Notes: a model not told the origin generated them from the letters alone. Shown: positions 35,936-48,739, numbered from the stretch's first letter. The stretch: DNA of 64,000 bases from Hsuehochloa calcarea (GCA_036346395.1 CM070599.1:38431232-38495231), one strand, 5' to 3'. Translations and numbers: made by a program.

Positions 35936-38872
35936 ATGGAGGCCCAGAACGGCGGCGGCGGCGGCGGCGCGCCGGTGGTCCTCAACGTGTACGACTTGAC
36001 GCCCATGAACAATTACCTCTACTGGTTCGGCCTCGGCATCTTCCACTCCGGAATCGAAGGTTTTGATTCTTCGCGCTCTCTCTTTGGGGTTACTAGAATT
36101 TGATTTGGTTAATGCGGGGATGTCCACGCTTTACAGATGTTCGTGTAGAGTAGTTCAGAAGAGCTTGTAATACCCCGGCCTGCTCATAGCGTGGCCAATG
36201 TGGCCCATGAGGACTTGTGTGGTGGGATTAGTCCCATATTGCTTGTCTCAAGTGAGTTGTAGTAGTTTATAATGTCTGTTGGATCCAAACGTAGCACCTC
36301 CGGGTTAACCCTTTTACACGAAGTGAGGATGAAAGTGTAAGTGAGGTGCTATGTGTGGCGGGTCCGCCCCACGGTGGGCTGGGCATTGAGCCGATTTTGG
36401 GTCAGGGTGTTACAGATGGTATCAGAGCATCAACCTTCGCTGCACGAGCGCGTGCGGGACAGGGGCGCGGGCATATGACGCATGGCACATGTGGTCCCGG
36501 AGTGGACACATGGCATGGTATATGTGCTGGCACTGGACGCACGGACGTGTACCGATGGGTGGTTCGGGTATCGCCAGATATGCGGTATCTTTGTCGAGGC
36601 GTCGGCCTTGCGGGTGAGTGTAATACTCGGCCGCTCATAGCGTGGCCCATGTGGCCCATGAGGACTTGTGTGGTGGGATTAGTCTGGTAAGGCTTCTCTT
36701 GAGATTAAATGTTATCACAAGTCGTAGTTTAGTGCTTGAAAAAAGAATATCTTTTTTTGAGCTGTAAGACAAGATAGTTGGATAGAAGAGAAGGGTAGGG
36801 GAAGTTTGGGCTTTGTTTGGTTACTAGATTGTGAAGGGTGATCATGGTCTGAACTTGGGATGTTGTTCAGTATACAAGAAAAAGTAAATTACGGAATGCT
36901 GCTATTCCAATATTTTTTTTGTTTGTACTTATCCATAGATGGTTATGCAGATGATGAAGTTGCTAGGGCAACATTGTTTTCAGTTGACTGGGGAAATTGT
37001 GGGAAGTAGGGAAAACTAAGAATAATAGAACAAGAGTGAATTATGATGCTGCCTGGGTGTATCTATTGGCAAGGGTTGGTGACAAATCCCTCGACAGAAT
37101 TGTGCGTGAGGTTGCAATGTTGCTCTTGGCGGAATTAGTGTTGATTGGTGTGATATTAGTGCATATGTGCTATTGACCAAACTTAAAATAACTGGTCGAA
37201 GTGTAGTTTGCTAATTGTTCGCAGCTAATGAAAATGGTCGACTTCCTCCTAGCCATATATGATCTGTTCATTGGTAGCAATCTATATTTCACTGATTGAG
37301 GTTTTAGTTGTGTAAAGACATTTACTCTGCATTGGGCTATTTGCTTTTATCTGTATCAATTTCTTACTTTTTCTAGACCTGCGTTCTGTAGCTTGTACTG
37401 TGCTAGAACTAACCGATTTAGACGAGGTTGAACTCAAAATTGTTTTATTGTTAACTCAAATGAACAGTTCACACCATGGAGTATGGATTTGGAGCACATG
37501 AGTTCCCAACAAGTGGGGCATTTGAGGTTGAACCAAAAGGCTGTCCAGGCTTTGTCTATAGAAGGTCTGTATGGATGGGCACAACTGAGATGTCTAGAGC
37601 AGAGTTCCGCTCGTTCATTGAAAATCTTGCAGGAAAGTACAATGGCAATACATATCATTTGATTTCAAAGAATTGCAACCATTTTACAGATGATGTCTGT
37701 AAGAATTTAACCGGAAAATCAATCCCTGGATGGGTAAATCGGCTGGCAAGAGTGGGTCAGTATCACTAGCTTTATGGCTTTTCTTCCTGACTTGCTCAAC
37801 ACCATAGGTAACTGATTGTATTTTGTGCAATTGTTAGGTTCCTTTTTCAGCTGCCTCCTACCAAAAAGCATTCAAGTCTCTACTGTTAGGCACGTCCCAA
37901 CTCATCCTGCATTTTCTGGTGAGTTTGTGCCTAGTACCTACATTTTACATATGATTTGCGCAGTTAGCCGGTTACTATTTTTTTTAGTTTCTTCTTTTTT
38001 GAGTAAATTGCATGCAGTTGTTAGCTACAGCTTGCTGTGTAGTAGTTAACATTCTAGATGACCTGCATACTGAAAATTGTAAAACATCCATTTGAGTGTT
38101 ATTGTTTGGTGCATTGAATGGTGTGCCCCTCCTAAATCTTTTATGTGGAAAATTACCATCTCCACAATAAATATGATTGGCTGTGTATTATACTTCTTCT
38201 TTTATCCTTTTGACTTGGCATCCTTTGCGGTTAGGTGATGCTATATTCTTGATGGTACACCAATCATAATTATATGGGAGTTAATGTACGCTTCATACTT
38301 AGCTCTGGTTAAAGGGCAGTTAATGATAATGTCTACTCAGTAGCGTAGATACAGTTTTTTTCCAGGGAAACTTAGATAGAATTGAAAGAACAACATGGCA
38401 ATTTTTTGTTTCTACAAATTCAGTTGCTTCAACTCATGTAACTGTCCTCTTTAAGCCACTTCAAATTCTTGCTGAGATTTGTAAAGAATGGCAGAGGATT
38501 TATAGATACCGTGTCACTTTGTTCTATTGCTAGTTTTTTTAATAACTATTCTATTTGCTAGTTGTTGTCAATGTTACTAACATTCTCTCTTTTTTTGCGA
38601 AAAATGTTACTAAAATTCAGTTCAATTTTATTAACATTCGGTTGTTCTTGATTTTTCCCCCCTCTTCAAGTCTACCCTCTTAACATTCAGTTCTTCTTTG
38701 TTTTTCTCCCTCATGAAACATACTCCTAGATGATGATATGGATTCAATATCTTCATCCATTATCGGAGACAGCGATGTGGATGAGCTGGACCAGCACCTG
38801 CTGCCAGCAGCAACCGTTGTTGACCTTCATTCTGTAGACGTGCCACCAAAGCTAGCCAAAGATCCTCTCTGA
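35936..38872 (+). CDS. PPPDE/DeSI-like desumoylating isopeptidase family protein, four exons
   Basis: PPPDE-family cysteine peptidases remove SUMO or ubiquitin-like modifiers; plant members are annotated as DeSI-like proteins. The exons, with GT-AG borders and matching phase, are 35936-36059, 37468-37755, 37838-37918 and 38730-38872, giving 211 residues. The domain begins VVLNVYDLTPMNNYL after a Gly run. The catalytic His is in GLGIFHSGIE (residue 38, end of exon 1) and the catalytic Cys is in LISKNCNHFTDDV (exon 2). The family signature YGFGAHEFPTSGAFEVEP lies between them. The C-terminal tail is acidic (DDDMDSISSS...DVDELDQHLLP), with no membrane segment. Start choice: the only upstream ATG giving the conserved N-terminus. 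Intron 1 (1.4 kb) contains a TRIM-like element. Both catalytic residues are intact, so the gene looks functional; the substrate is not known. Confidence 0.92.
36166..36684 (+). mobile_element. TRIM/SMART-like miniature LTR element in intron 1 of the DeSI-like gene
   Basis: The left LTR (36166-36414, 249 bp) starts TGTAATACCCCGGCCTG and ends GTGTTACA. Two bases later is TGGTATCAGAGC (36417-36428), an initiator-Met tRNA PBS. About 190 bp of internal DNA follow, then a second copy of the LTR start at 36619 (TGTAATACTCGGCCGC) that stays similar to 36684 and then diverges. Short LTRs, a PBS and no coding capacity define TRIM elements. ORFs across it on both strands are not genes. It sits in sense orientation and its right LTR appears truncated. 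Confidence 0.7.
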
Positions 38873-39789
38873 ATTATTCATTTATTCCACCCTTTTGGGT
38901 TCCCTGCAGCAGTGTAGCAGTTGTAACTTCAACTCCTGCAGCTGACATCGATGAAGTGCTTCTCCAGGTGGCGTGATATGGAAGTATAGTTGAATGTTGA
39001 TTGTACTGATTCTTTTGATATTTTCCGATGAGTTTTGCTGTTTATGCACATAGGAATTGTCCGACAAAAAGGACACTTTCTAACTCTTTGTTGTTTATTG
39101 AGCTGCCGCATAATGATTTGATCATTATTATCTTATGTTCGAGTAATGCTGCAAGGATCTGGCAAATGCTGCCATCCTTGGTGGCAACTGGCCTGATGTT
39201 GTTAGCAGAGCCGGAATTGGCACCAAGCAGTCGTCGACCCCTTGTACTTGTCTAGCGAAATGCTTGTATGTCCACAGCGTCTGTTGTAACAAATTAGTGT
39301 CATAGAACCTTAAACCAATGATTGTAACATCACAGATTGATTCTTAATGTGCTACTTTAGTGGGATTGATGATTGTATTTTTTTTTAAGAATCATTACAT
39401 CAGAACCCGTAAAGGGGAATGTTTAGTTTATCCATCCGTTTGCTTGTTCTTCATGCCTTCCCGTCGAATCTGAATGCTACTATAGTACATTCTTCCTATA
39501 AGTAAGCGTCAAAGCTGCATTGGAGATGCTTGTGCTAATCTTGTCGAAGCGGCATTCATTAAATTCATTATATTTCGGTCATCTTGTTTCAATTATCCGC
39601 TAAGCCTTTGTGTTCCTGGCAGCAATTTGCTGATAAATACATATCCGCACGAAGCTAGGTAAACATCAGTGCTCTAGACAGCAGAGCAGAGCCCCATCGC
39701 TCATCGCTTTGAGAACAAATGGTAAATGAACTGATGAGCATTTACAATGACTAGAATAATCTAGGTGCAGTGTAACATAATTGCCAAGA
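38873..39789. other. 3' UTR and downstream intergenic DNA
   Basis: Follows the DeSI-like stop codon. AT-rich, with aataa-type signals but no clear single polyadenylation site. A T run is at 39379-39387. No gene or repeat recognised. Confidence 0.4.
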
Positions 39790-39794
39790 ATAGT

Positions 39795-41837
39795 TGTAAC
39801 ACCTCAGTCCAACCTGAGCCTGGAATGCTACCACCATAACAAGACTACAAATGAAACTAAGATATTTCTTTTAAATTTCTGGCAGAATCTCCTTTGTAAA
39901 TTGAACCAACTGGACATCCGCACAATTAACAGTAATATTAAACAATTATCTAATCATGCATACTAAACATGTTTATGAAAGAAACAACCATAAAATACTA
40001 TACAACTCCAATAGAGGTTGTTCACGACATAGGACGTAAAGAAGTAAGCCTCACATAAAACTATTCAAAATCGAAGTTATGACTTAAATGTTTTGTTCAA
40101 CTTTATTCGTGCCAGTGTGCAACCATGATAATTTCTACTCCCGCCCATGCATGCTGTCAACAACCGATGTACCTAAAAAAACAACACGGCAAGGGTGAGT
40201 CCAAGACTCAGTAAGGCCAAAGATACAAAACATAACAAAATTATTCAGTATCCAACAGTGTATCAACATCACGAATCGAATCAACATATGAATGAATGAA
40301 TGCACATGCACTTCTCTTTTGCTCATACCGGTATAGCGAGTGAACACCCGTCGGCGTTCACTTATGCCCGCGTTCTACAAAACGCGGGGATCCAAAGCCC
40401 GTTTGAGAATAAGTCAACCGAGGATCCATATTACCCACTTTGGAATGGTGGGTCTTACAATCACTACCCACTCCCGTGGGTGTCGCAAGTTCACAACTTG
40501 CATTCATGAGTGCACATGATGAACAATAAAAATAACAAGATGTCGAATCTTGGTAAATCATGCCATCATGAACAAGTACATATCACCATAAATCAGCGAT
40601 CGAACAAGCACAAGTTACCATGAGTCATCATATGGAACAATCGTATATCAACCACAATATAGATGCACTTGCTGTTTCTTTCTTTCCGCTACGGCACACA
40701 AGGAAGCAAAATTGGTGTCTCTACTGGAACTCCGCCTCCTACACAAGCATAGCGGTAACAATAAATCGATGAATGCTGGACTCGTTTACACCCCTTAATC
40801 CAACTCCTCAAGACCTATGACTCAAGAGAGATTCTACCCAAATTTCGTGAGTCTAGCATAATACTTCCGGGACAGCAGACGAGAAAAATCGTAATTAAAT
40901 ATCTGTAACTCCGAATGACTTGAAACTAGTGCTCAAATATTCTTAACGTAACAGGCTATGAAACTCTAGTTGGTGGGGTTCTTTGATTCGGCCAAACTAG
41001 TGGTCTAAACAACCGTTGAAAACCATTGTGAGACATCTATCCGAATCTGACATGAAGATAAACAACATGGCATAACTTTCACTCTACATATCCAAATTAG
41101 ATGATCTTTATCAATTTGAAAAGATTATTAAATAGGATGCAATAACCTAGTTGGGTAAGACTCCTGATTCAGCCTTCTAATAATCCTAATGTTCTGATGA
41201 AGTTTGCTGTTCCCTCAGTTTGACAATCAGACAACAGCGACGGTAAAAATTCAATAACTTTTGATTCACACGTCTAAAAAACATGTTCTTTATCAATCCT
41301 GAAAGTTTACTGGAATGGCTACAACTTTCGTTTTGGGTGACTCTTCAGATTCGGGCTCAAAAAAATACAATCTGACTATACATGCAGACTGCCAAATCTC
41401 GTCAGCTTTCCTGCACAGTCGTAGCAAAACGGCCATAACTCCTAAACCGTAACTCCAAATCAGATGATTTCAGTGCCAAAAGAAAGCTAAGATCAAGGGC
41501 TACAACTTTCTGAAAGGTGGACAGATCAGAAAATATACAGAACTTACCCAAATCTGACGAATAAATCTGGCGCAGGGGGAGGATAGGGAGAGCCGGCGAC
41601 TGCTAGGGGGAGGAAAGGGGGAAAAGGGGGAAAGGGGTGGGGCACTAGGGTTTTGGGGGTGGGCACCCCCCCTCTTGGCCGGCCACAAGGAGGCCTCTCC
41701 TGGGCCGCGGCCCAGGCCCAGGTTGGCGAAAAATATCAAATGGCCTCCTGTCGTTTCATGTTTTACTATTCCTCTTATTCCCTTTTCTCCTCTCGGCTAA
41801 ATCTGTGATTTACCGATTCGATTTCCAGGGTATTACA
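39795..41837 (-). repeat. Solo LTR (2043 bp) with perfect 5-bp target-site duplication
   Basis: Plus-strand ends are TGTAACACCTC and GGTATTACA. It is directly flanked by ATAGT at 39790-39794 and ATAGT at 41838-41842. It is homologous to the LTR at 10525-12477, whose PBS shows the element reads on the minus strand, so this LTR is also minus. Shared internal features include the accggta...acccgtcggcgttcact block and the G-rich end with gggggtgggcacccccc. The lack of internal sequence plus the intact duplication indicate recombination between the two LTRs of a once complete element. Confidence 0.92.
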
Positions 41838-41842
41838 ATAGT

Positions 41843-42657
41843 GTGATTAACGTGAAGCATCAATGTGTCCATGGGGTTCAGAACTCAACAATTGGATGGG
41901 AGTGTGATTTCTGACCCAATCTATGTCGCCCCGATCCAAACAAAGTTTGGAGGGACCTCGCATAAGCATATGATAACTGTTCGCACTTACGGTTGATTCC
42001 TTAAGGCTTCATAAAGGAAAATGGTCAGCGCATTTGTCGTATCTTTTACCTGCAATAACTTCAATTGGTGGGCATGCCTCACCTTTGATCTTTACTAAGG
42101 TGGAAAAAAACTCAAAATTCGCGAGCCAGCTCCGCTCGTTTAGGACTCGGTTCGAACTCGGTCTATTAATTAATGAGCTAAGCTGAGCTGATATTTTTTC
42201 TTGTTTTCTTAACGAGCCGAGTTCGAGCTGGCTTGCGAGTTGCTCGTTTAACTCATTTACAAAACCAACCCAAAAGAGAAGCCCACTGTGCCACCACGAG
42301 ATCATAGATTCACCAAGACGAGATCATAGATTCACCAGACGCGACCGTGCCCAACGCCACCACGAGCAAGGTTGTCGCCTGCTGCCGCGCCCTCGTTGGC
42401 TAGCCGCAACTTCCTAATGCAATCCACCGAGTCGACATTCCCCGATTCACCCCGCAACGACCGCACTCCCACCTCCCCGTTCCCTCCTCGCCAACCAGTG
42501 GTGTGAACCCGAATTGGAAATAAAGTTGCGGCCACGCCACCACGAGCAAGGTTCCATTAGGAGGTTGCCTTTTGACCCGTAACTAATTACCGCCGCCTGA
42601 ATGCGAAAGTAGGCGCTCTAGGTTGCCTTGGCATCACAAACAAAATCTTGAAGCCTA
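41843..42657. other. Non-coding region left of the MULE
   Basis: No gene. Bases 42110-42270 are rich in cgagc/ctcg motifs of the kind common in grass repeats (a frame here is a shadow). Two small duplications: a 22-bp unit with agatcatagattcaccaaga at about 42299-42342, and caccacgagcaaggtt at 42358-42373 and 42538-42553. Confidence 0.4.
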
Positions 42658-42830
42658 GTAGTTTTGTATGGTTTTGGTGCTCCAAGGTGTTTACATTAAT
42701 GGAAAATGTACATGAACTCACTTTGCAGGGAGGATTAGAGATGCTATCCGATACTTCATCCGGTTATGAGCTAGTCCATGGAGATAAAGCGTGGGGCAGC
42801 CCAGAGGTATGATTCCTTTAGCTTCATGAT
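42658..42830 (+). pseudogene. Captured exon-like fragment, copy 1
   Basis: A segment of about 170 bp, nearly identical to 49351-49520. It contains an acceptor-like actcactttgcag, a short open exon (about 75 bp, translating to GGLEMLSDTSSGYELVHGDKA), and a donor-like gtatgatt. This arrangement looks like an exon with intron flanks carried by a transposon. In this copy the reading frame is broken (one base less than copy 2 around cgtggggcagcc). I do not recognise the parent gene. Confidence 0.5.
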
Positions 42831-44140
42831 ATGTGGATATATTGCCGATCTCCAAGATGTGTTGTCGACGTAAGCCACCTCCTGCGAGGTATGATTGATT
42901 AGCGGTCTCGTAGAACGCCGATCAAGTAGGGAAAGTGGATTGCCAAGATGTGTTGTCGACGTAAGCCACCGCATGATATGTGCCGTGTGGCCGTGGGATT
43001 TTTTTTTCGATTGTATCATTTGAAAGCTCGATTGAATCCAATGCATCTTGGAAGCTCGATTGAATCTAATGCATCTTGGATTTTTGTACGTAGGGAATAT
43101 TTGCAATGTCCGGATTGGTGGGATGGTGTTCCGAGTGATTTGGATGGTGCTTATCATCCCATTGAAAGGTCGTGCATGAAAAAGAGTTATTGAGTTCTTG
43201 AATACATCTGTTTTGCATAGCTTATCCATTCGCATCGAGGCCTTCTTACTCGGATGAGAGGATACTCTGGGTTAAGTTCTTGAAGCTTTAGGAGTCCGTG
43301 GTATTCAAGATTGATTTCAAGATTGACATGGAGAAACTTGTATATGACGTGTAGTCCATAAGAAAACCATTCTCACAAACCCATGAAATTTTGGGGTTCA
43401 ATTACAAGCATTGTTTATGACTTTACTAGCGGTGTTCACGTAGCTAATCTTGAATCGCATCGTTTAGGAACCAACGCCGCTAACACCCGTTAGTAGCAAT
43501 GATCTGTCGATGTGCAATTACACTACACAATTTGTATAAAACCGGATAGTACACCGCAATAAAGATAAAACCAAGACCACATTATACGAAAAGAGTAGGC
43601 TCATCAGTGGGATGAGTTAGGATAGGTAGTATCGGCAACATTGAACTTGATTAAGTTAGTATTGTAAAAAAATTAGGTATCCTCTCAAGATTTGCACTGC
43701 ACGTAAGTATTGCAAACAAGTTCAAGTAGTATTGTTTTTTTTCTTTTTGTTATGAAGGTAGTATCACCGAACTGAAGAAGGAAATTTACATCTATAATTA
43801 GGTACGACAACATGCGAGAAGGAAGTATATGTATGCAAGACACGGTTTGAGTAATTAAAAATCGGAAAACTTAACATGAAGAAGGAAGATTACATCTATA
43901 ATTAAGTACGACAACATGCCACCACCGATGAGTAATTAAAAATCGGAAAAGTGATATCACCCGTTTGCATTTAATCATCCGAATACGAGGATCCTTAGGC
44001 AATATCAATCAATATTGATCTTGAGTTCTCGTCAATATGTCATCTTTGAATACATCCATCCATGTTTTGAAAACTAAATGCTTGTGTTTCTTTGTATCGG
44101 TCTTTGTGCTAGGAGAGTTAAATGTGAACTGATCCGAAGT
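42831..44140. other. Non-coding MULE-region DNA with local tandem repeats
   Basis: No gene. Repeats seen: gatgtgttgtcgacgtaagc at about 42856 and 42947 (period about 91); a 28-bp exact-type tandem with aagctcgattgaat at 43024-43079; and a duplication of about 104 bp, with units at about 43773 and 43877, sharing tacatctataatta and gtaattaaaaatcgg. Such patches of slippage are common in the ends of large plant MULEs (inference). Confidence 0.5.
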
Positions 44141-44141
44141 T

Positions 44142-45022
44142 ATGATGCCAACTTTGGGACAGTCATTCAAGACAGATAGAGATGCCTACAACTTGTACAA
44201 CCTGTATGCTGTGAGAATGGGTTTTGGAATCCGTCTTAACAAATTCCGAAACAACAAGAATGGGTGTAAAACGATGCAGGAATTCTGCTGCTCGCACCAT
44301 GTATTTGTTGACCTTTGTGGGGGTACTATCGCATATAATTGGTTGTCATTAAGTGTAGTTGTTAACTTGATTTTGTGTTATACTGCTTTGATATGTAGGG
44401 GAATAATCCGAAGACAAAGAAAACTTCAGTTCGTGTTGGGTGCAGCGCAATGCTTAGGGTGAATCGGCACAATGGACAGGGGTCATGGATGGTGACAAAA
44501 TTTGTCACGGAGCACAACCATGCTATGAAAAGAAGAATCGGTGTTACTAGAAACTATCAATCGCACAACCAAATCGATGAGGGAACAAGGGGTATAATTA
44601 CAGACATGGTTGACAGTGGAATAAAATCTACAAACATGTATGGTTTGTTGGCTGGGTTGCACGGAGGACCTTCGATGGTACCCTTCACCCGACGTGCGAT
44701 GGATAGGTTGGCATATGCAATTAGAAGAGACGAGAGCAGTGATGATGTGGAGCGAACACTAGAGTTGTTTAAGGAAATGAATAGGCAAAAGCAGTAATTT
44801 CTTCTACAGTGTTCAAGTAGACGAGGCTTGTCGTATTAAAAACATTTTCTGGTCGCATGCAGCATCACGGATAAATTTTGAGTATTTTGGAGATGTAGTG
44901 ACGTTTGACACTACATATAAGACCAATAAGTACGACATGCCCTTTGCACCTTTCGTTGGAGTGAATAACCATTATCGATGCACTTTTTTGGACACCACTG
45001 GTCATAAAAGGTTGTGCGAATA
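44142..45022 (+). pseudogene. FAR1-type MULE transposase, truncated
   Basis: Exon 44142-44300 is joined to 44399 by a GT-AG intron in frame and encodes a FAR1 DNA-binding domain. It starts FKTDRDAYNLYNLYAVRMGFGIR and carries the C2H2-type ligands: Cys in FCC, Cys in VGCSAM, and the His pair in TEHNHAM. A linker with GLLAGLHGGPSMVPFTRRAMD follows. The frame breaks at about 44796 (a TAA after NRQKQ). In the next frame the MULE transposase domain begins: IFWSHAASRINFEYFGDVVTFDTTYKTNKYDMPFAPFVGVNNHY, with the first catalytic Asp in FDTTYKTN. It stops at 45022, so the second Asp and Glu are missing. FAR1/MULE proteins mobilise Mutator-like elements; this copy cannot. It converges on the Ulp1-like gene. 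Confidence 0.85.
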
Positions 45023-45061
45023 AGGACAACAAAATAAAGGGTAAGATTGTATAAATAAAGA

Positions 45062-48000
45062 TTAACAAAGCGGTGACCATCCCAATTCCACATGTAGTTG
45101 AAGACGAAGATATTTTATATTTATATATATATATATATATATATCCACAATTTCATAGTCCCAACCCTCTAAATCTTCATCCCAACCCGGAATGGATAGT
45201 CTCATGCATTGCATTATGCTGTCACATACACTGATGCTTATCTTGTCATGTCTTGTGGCCCGGGATTCACCCAGAGGACCTATTTCGCTTAGAGAATCTA
45301 GGACAGCTATCTTTTTATTCTCCATGTCGAAAGCATATAGTGAATAGTGGTTGAATAGGTGAACAGGTACCAATATCTGGATGCAAAAGAATTTTTTTAG
45401 AAATATGTGGTATAAAACATAGGTATCCTGTGATGCATAGTTTCGTTGATCTCACCATGTGACAATCTGCGACATCATATACTATTTTTGGCCCTGTGAA
45501 GTGGGCAAGCTGATGTGTGGGTTCCCAAAATTCATCTCCAGCCACTGCATACATCTGAAGATAAATCGATAAGTAGAAAGATGGAAATGGATGAAATTAT
45601 TGTAGTTTGCAGTGGAAGATGGAATTATCCCAAAGTCCTGGTTTATGAAATGCCTCCAGCCCAAGTAGTTTGTGTTTCTGAACCTGTCAATTTCAGTACA
45701 GTACAGCTTACGAATTGCAAAGTTCAAGCAATCCGAATCCATGAGGCTATCCATTGCAATAGTTTCCTTGATATTCCGTAGCGTCAAAGATATGCTGAAC
45801 GGGTATGTGCTTTTCAGCCATATTTTGCTGAAAAAAATATCAATTTGTTTTGTGTTAGCTCAGGGTAGTATAGAAAACTACAGCTACACCAATCACTTAC
45901 TCCAGTGAGGCGGTGTCTATTGTTGATGCAATATACGAATAAAGTGCATCGGCCACCCTTGCATCGTGCCTCTCAAGTGGGCAATGCTTGGTCAGGAAAG
46001 GTGACATAAGTTTCTTGCTCGGCTTTATGCTACGCTTGGTTTTTTCCTTTAGGAGATAAGAGGGTGGTTTCTCAACAGTGTATTTCCGTCTCTTACAATC
46101 CTCATTTCCATGCTCTTCGATTAAGAGAATCTTGCATTGATTCGTCATGCGAGTACCGAATCCGGGTGAGATACATGGTGTCCGCTTGTTTGACGAATCT
46201 GTTGTGCATAGCATGGTTATGCAAATGGTTATGGGAAGTATAGATGTACGAAGTAGTATGTATATATTACCTGTGGGAATAGAACTTTTTGTAGGAGTGG
46301 ATAATGGCAGGTTATTTCTTTCCAATGGGGTTGTATAATAATCTGGAATCGTCGTACTTGTTTCTTGGCTTATTCCAAGATCAAAACTAGGAGGGTGAAT
46401 AACCATTGCAGAATCATTTCGCCAAGCAGGAGGGCCAGTAGTGGATCTCACCGCCTTGTGAAAGTCATTACCTTGTGAAGAATATATTGCAGAAAATAAA
46501 AGGGATATTGATCAGCATGATTCAAGAAATCAGGATATAACAAATCAATATAGTATAGTACATAAAGTTTATCCATCGATTATAGATACTAGTTACAGAT
46601 GGGAAGTTGCTTGTACTTTCCAGGTTCTTACAATGTTCACCTTCAAATACTGTGGCAGTATGGTTGGAAGGTGCAGTACGGCTCTTAATTGGCGTGTACT
46701 CTGCTCATTTGAAAAATAGTGGTTTTTGTACAGATCAGTCTAATTAAACAGTTCATGCATTCAGTACTGGAAATGATTCCATGTAAAAATCTCATTGTAG
46801 CAAATGAAATACCTGATTGACCGTTTGGTTCACCATTTTCTTGACCGTTGGTTTCTAAAATATTCCGAACTGTAGCCTTGATTGCTATGCAAAGTGCATA
46901 ACTAATAGTGGTATCAAGAACTTTGCTGAACCTTTGTGCTGCTTCTATGGCAGTTTTGTTGCTGCTGATATCGACAAAGTCCGAAATGTCACCCAAAATA
47001 ACATTGAACTCACCAACTGCTCTCGTCACCTCATCATTGATCAGTGTATATGCCTTGAAATGGACGATAGCCATGATTAAGTATTTGTTACATGCAGTAT
47101 GATTAGAGCAAATGCAAAGCAGCAGGATTGTATCAGTAAACATATACCTCAGAACCAACAATTGCAGAAATCTTTTTTGATTTAAAACGGCTTAACACAA
47201 ATTGGGAAACGAAATCGTGGCAGGGTTGGTTGCTGATTAAGCTTGGCATCCTTGATTCCAGATCCATGTGGGACTCATTTGACAAACGCGTGTAGATTAA
47301 TCTTCGTGCTTCCCGCACCTAAAAAAAGCACATAAAGAAGATATTAATATAAATGTAAGAACGAGTGATTTAAATATTTGAATGCTTTCCATACCTTCAA
47401 CTTGCCATATTGAGGGAAATGGTCCCCATGGTTTCTTTTGTACAGAAAATCTGCGTGTATCATTGTACCAATGTTTTCATCATTAAATGCAGATATTCGG
47501 GGAAGTGTGTCGTCGGGAAGCTCGTCTATACCAAATTCGATATTATCCAGATAGGAAGTCTGCAACGATTAGAACAAAAAATTATGATTGGAGTAAATCA
47601 AGAATATGTGATGCATAATAAAGTATGGGCATACCATTAGGAATAGGATGCAACCATTGATGGATCCTTGAGACGATTTTGGAAACTTCTTGGGCATAAG
47701 TTCAACTCATTTCTTGAGGTCATCAACAACAAATTGTGACCAATTATAATTCAGAATGTTGTCGACATCGGCAACAACCCCGATATACCTTGTGGAGATG
47801 TTATTAGCCAATGATTGTGGAGCCAACAACTTAGTCATCACATATAAAACAAATGCAACCTTGATAGACCTCTTCTCATCACATGTCATTGGGTAAGAAT
47901 ATTGTTTCTTCAAAATTCCTTCTAGAAATGTTGTAGTAACCTTAGAAAAATGAGAAATCTCAAACAGTTCACATAAAACCCTTTTGTTCTTACGAACATC

Positions 48001-48483
48001 ATCCTGTGAGCATGGGTCTATGGCTTTCCCTGTGCATGGTATCCCAAAAACTGTGCTAACATCAGTGCAAGAGAAGGTAATCACCTTGTTAGTTTCAGAT
48101 ACAATGGTGCAATCTTTTGGGTCAACTCTGCTAAGCAGCCATGCTCCAAATTGCCTGTTAACTTTAGTTAACTTCAATTCAAGAATGCCCCCAAACCCAA
48201 TTTGACGAACTAACTCTTTCTTGTGGTCATCAAGTTCCTTAATTAGGTTCACAACACACCTTGGTTGGCATCGACAATTAATTTTAAAGTTGATGCCCTT
48301 GATTTTAGCCAACGATTTCAAAGCTCTGTTCTTCTTGTACTTGCTTACCACGCGGGCAGCGCTTAAAGTGAGGATGCTTCCTCTGGACGAGGAGATAGGA
48401 ATTGGAGAATTGTTTTCATAATAATTGATAGATTTGATTCCCTGCCAACAAAATTTGGTATAATTAGGCATGTCATGTACCAT
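45062..48483 (-). pseudogene. Ulp1-type (C48) protease gene of a MULE, decayed
   Basis: A multi-exon minus-strand gene of the ULP-like family carried by plant MULEs. The N-terminal segment 48483-47710 has a conserved body (ELKLTKVNRQFGAWLLSRVDP, TFSCTDVSTVFGIPCTGKAIDP). An in-frame TGA lies at 47707-47709 although homologous coding continues (VELMPKKFPKSSQGSINGC). Further exons with GT-AG borders lie at about 47565-47395 and 47318-47150, then 47100-46800, 46451-45897 and fragments to 45373. The C-terminal protease domain is in 45373-45062: the catalytic His in FNHYSLYAFD, the Asp in AVLDSL, then DYEIVDI. The expected catalytic Cys segment is missing where an AT microsatellite lies (45122-45144); the downstream IFVFNYMWNWDGHR is still readable. 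It would cleave SUMO-like modifiers if intact. Confidence 0.75.
45122..45144. repeat. (TA)n microsatellite inside the Ulp1-like domain
   Basis: About 11 TA units, flanked by further AT-rich DNA. It replaces the position where the DCG motif with the catalytic cysteine should be encoded on the minus strand. Confidence 0.95.
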
Positions 48484-48739
48484 ATAAACAATTATCTTTG
48501 TGTTGTGCCACCAGATACCTTCAATCTAGAAAAAATGCATTACTACTGATTATGTAGGTTTACCAACTTGAGTCACTACTCAGCAGACTTGTGGTACAAA
48601 ATACGTTGATTGGCGGGTATGTGCATACTACTTAGATTGAAGTATACCGTATACTAATGTCCTATAGTATAATCCTGTTTAGTAAGAGAGCAAGTATTGG
48701 CAAACAAATCAAACAGGAAACCTGCAAACAATATCTTTT

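Noticed and set aside
36240..36420. Possible 5S rRNA-derived sequence as in Cassandra TRIMs
   Set aside because: The 5S internal promoter motifs are not present, although the LTR has a superficially similar cacctccggg stretch.
36346..36690. 114-codon plus ORF and 85-codon minus ORF
   Set aside because: They run through the TRIM LTR and PBS and cannot be a gene.
42009..42305. 98-codon minus-strand ORF
   Set aside because: It translates a gagc/ctcg-rich repeat and shows no domain.
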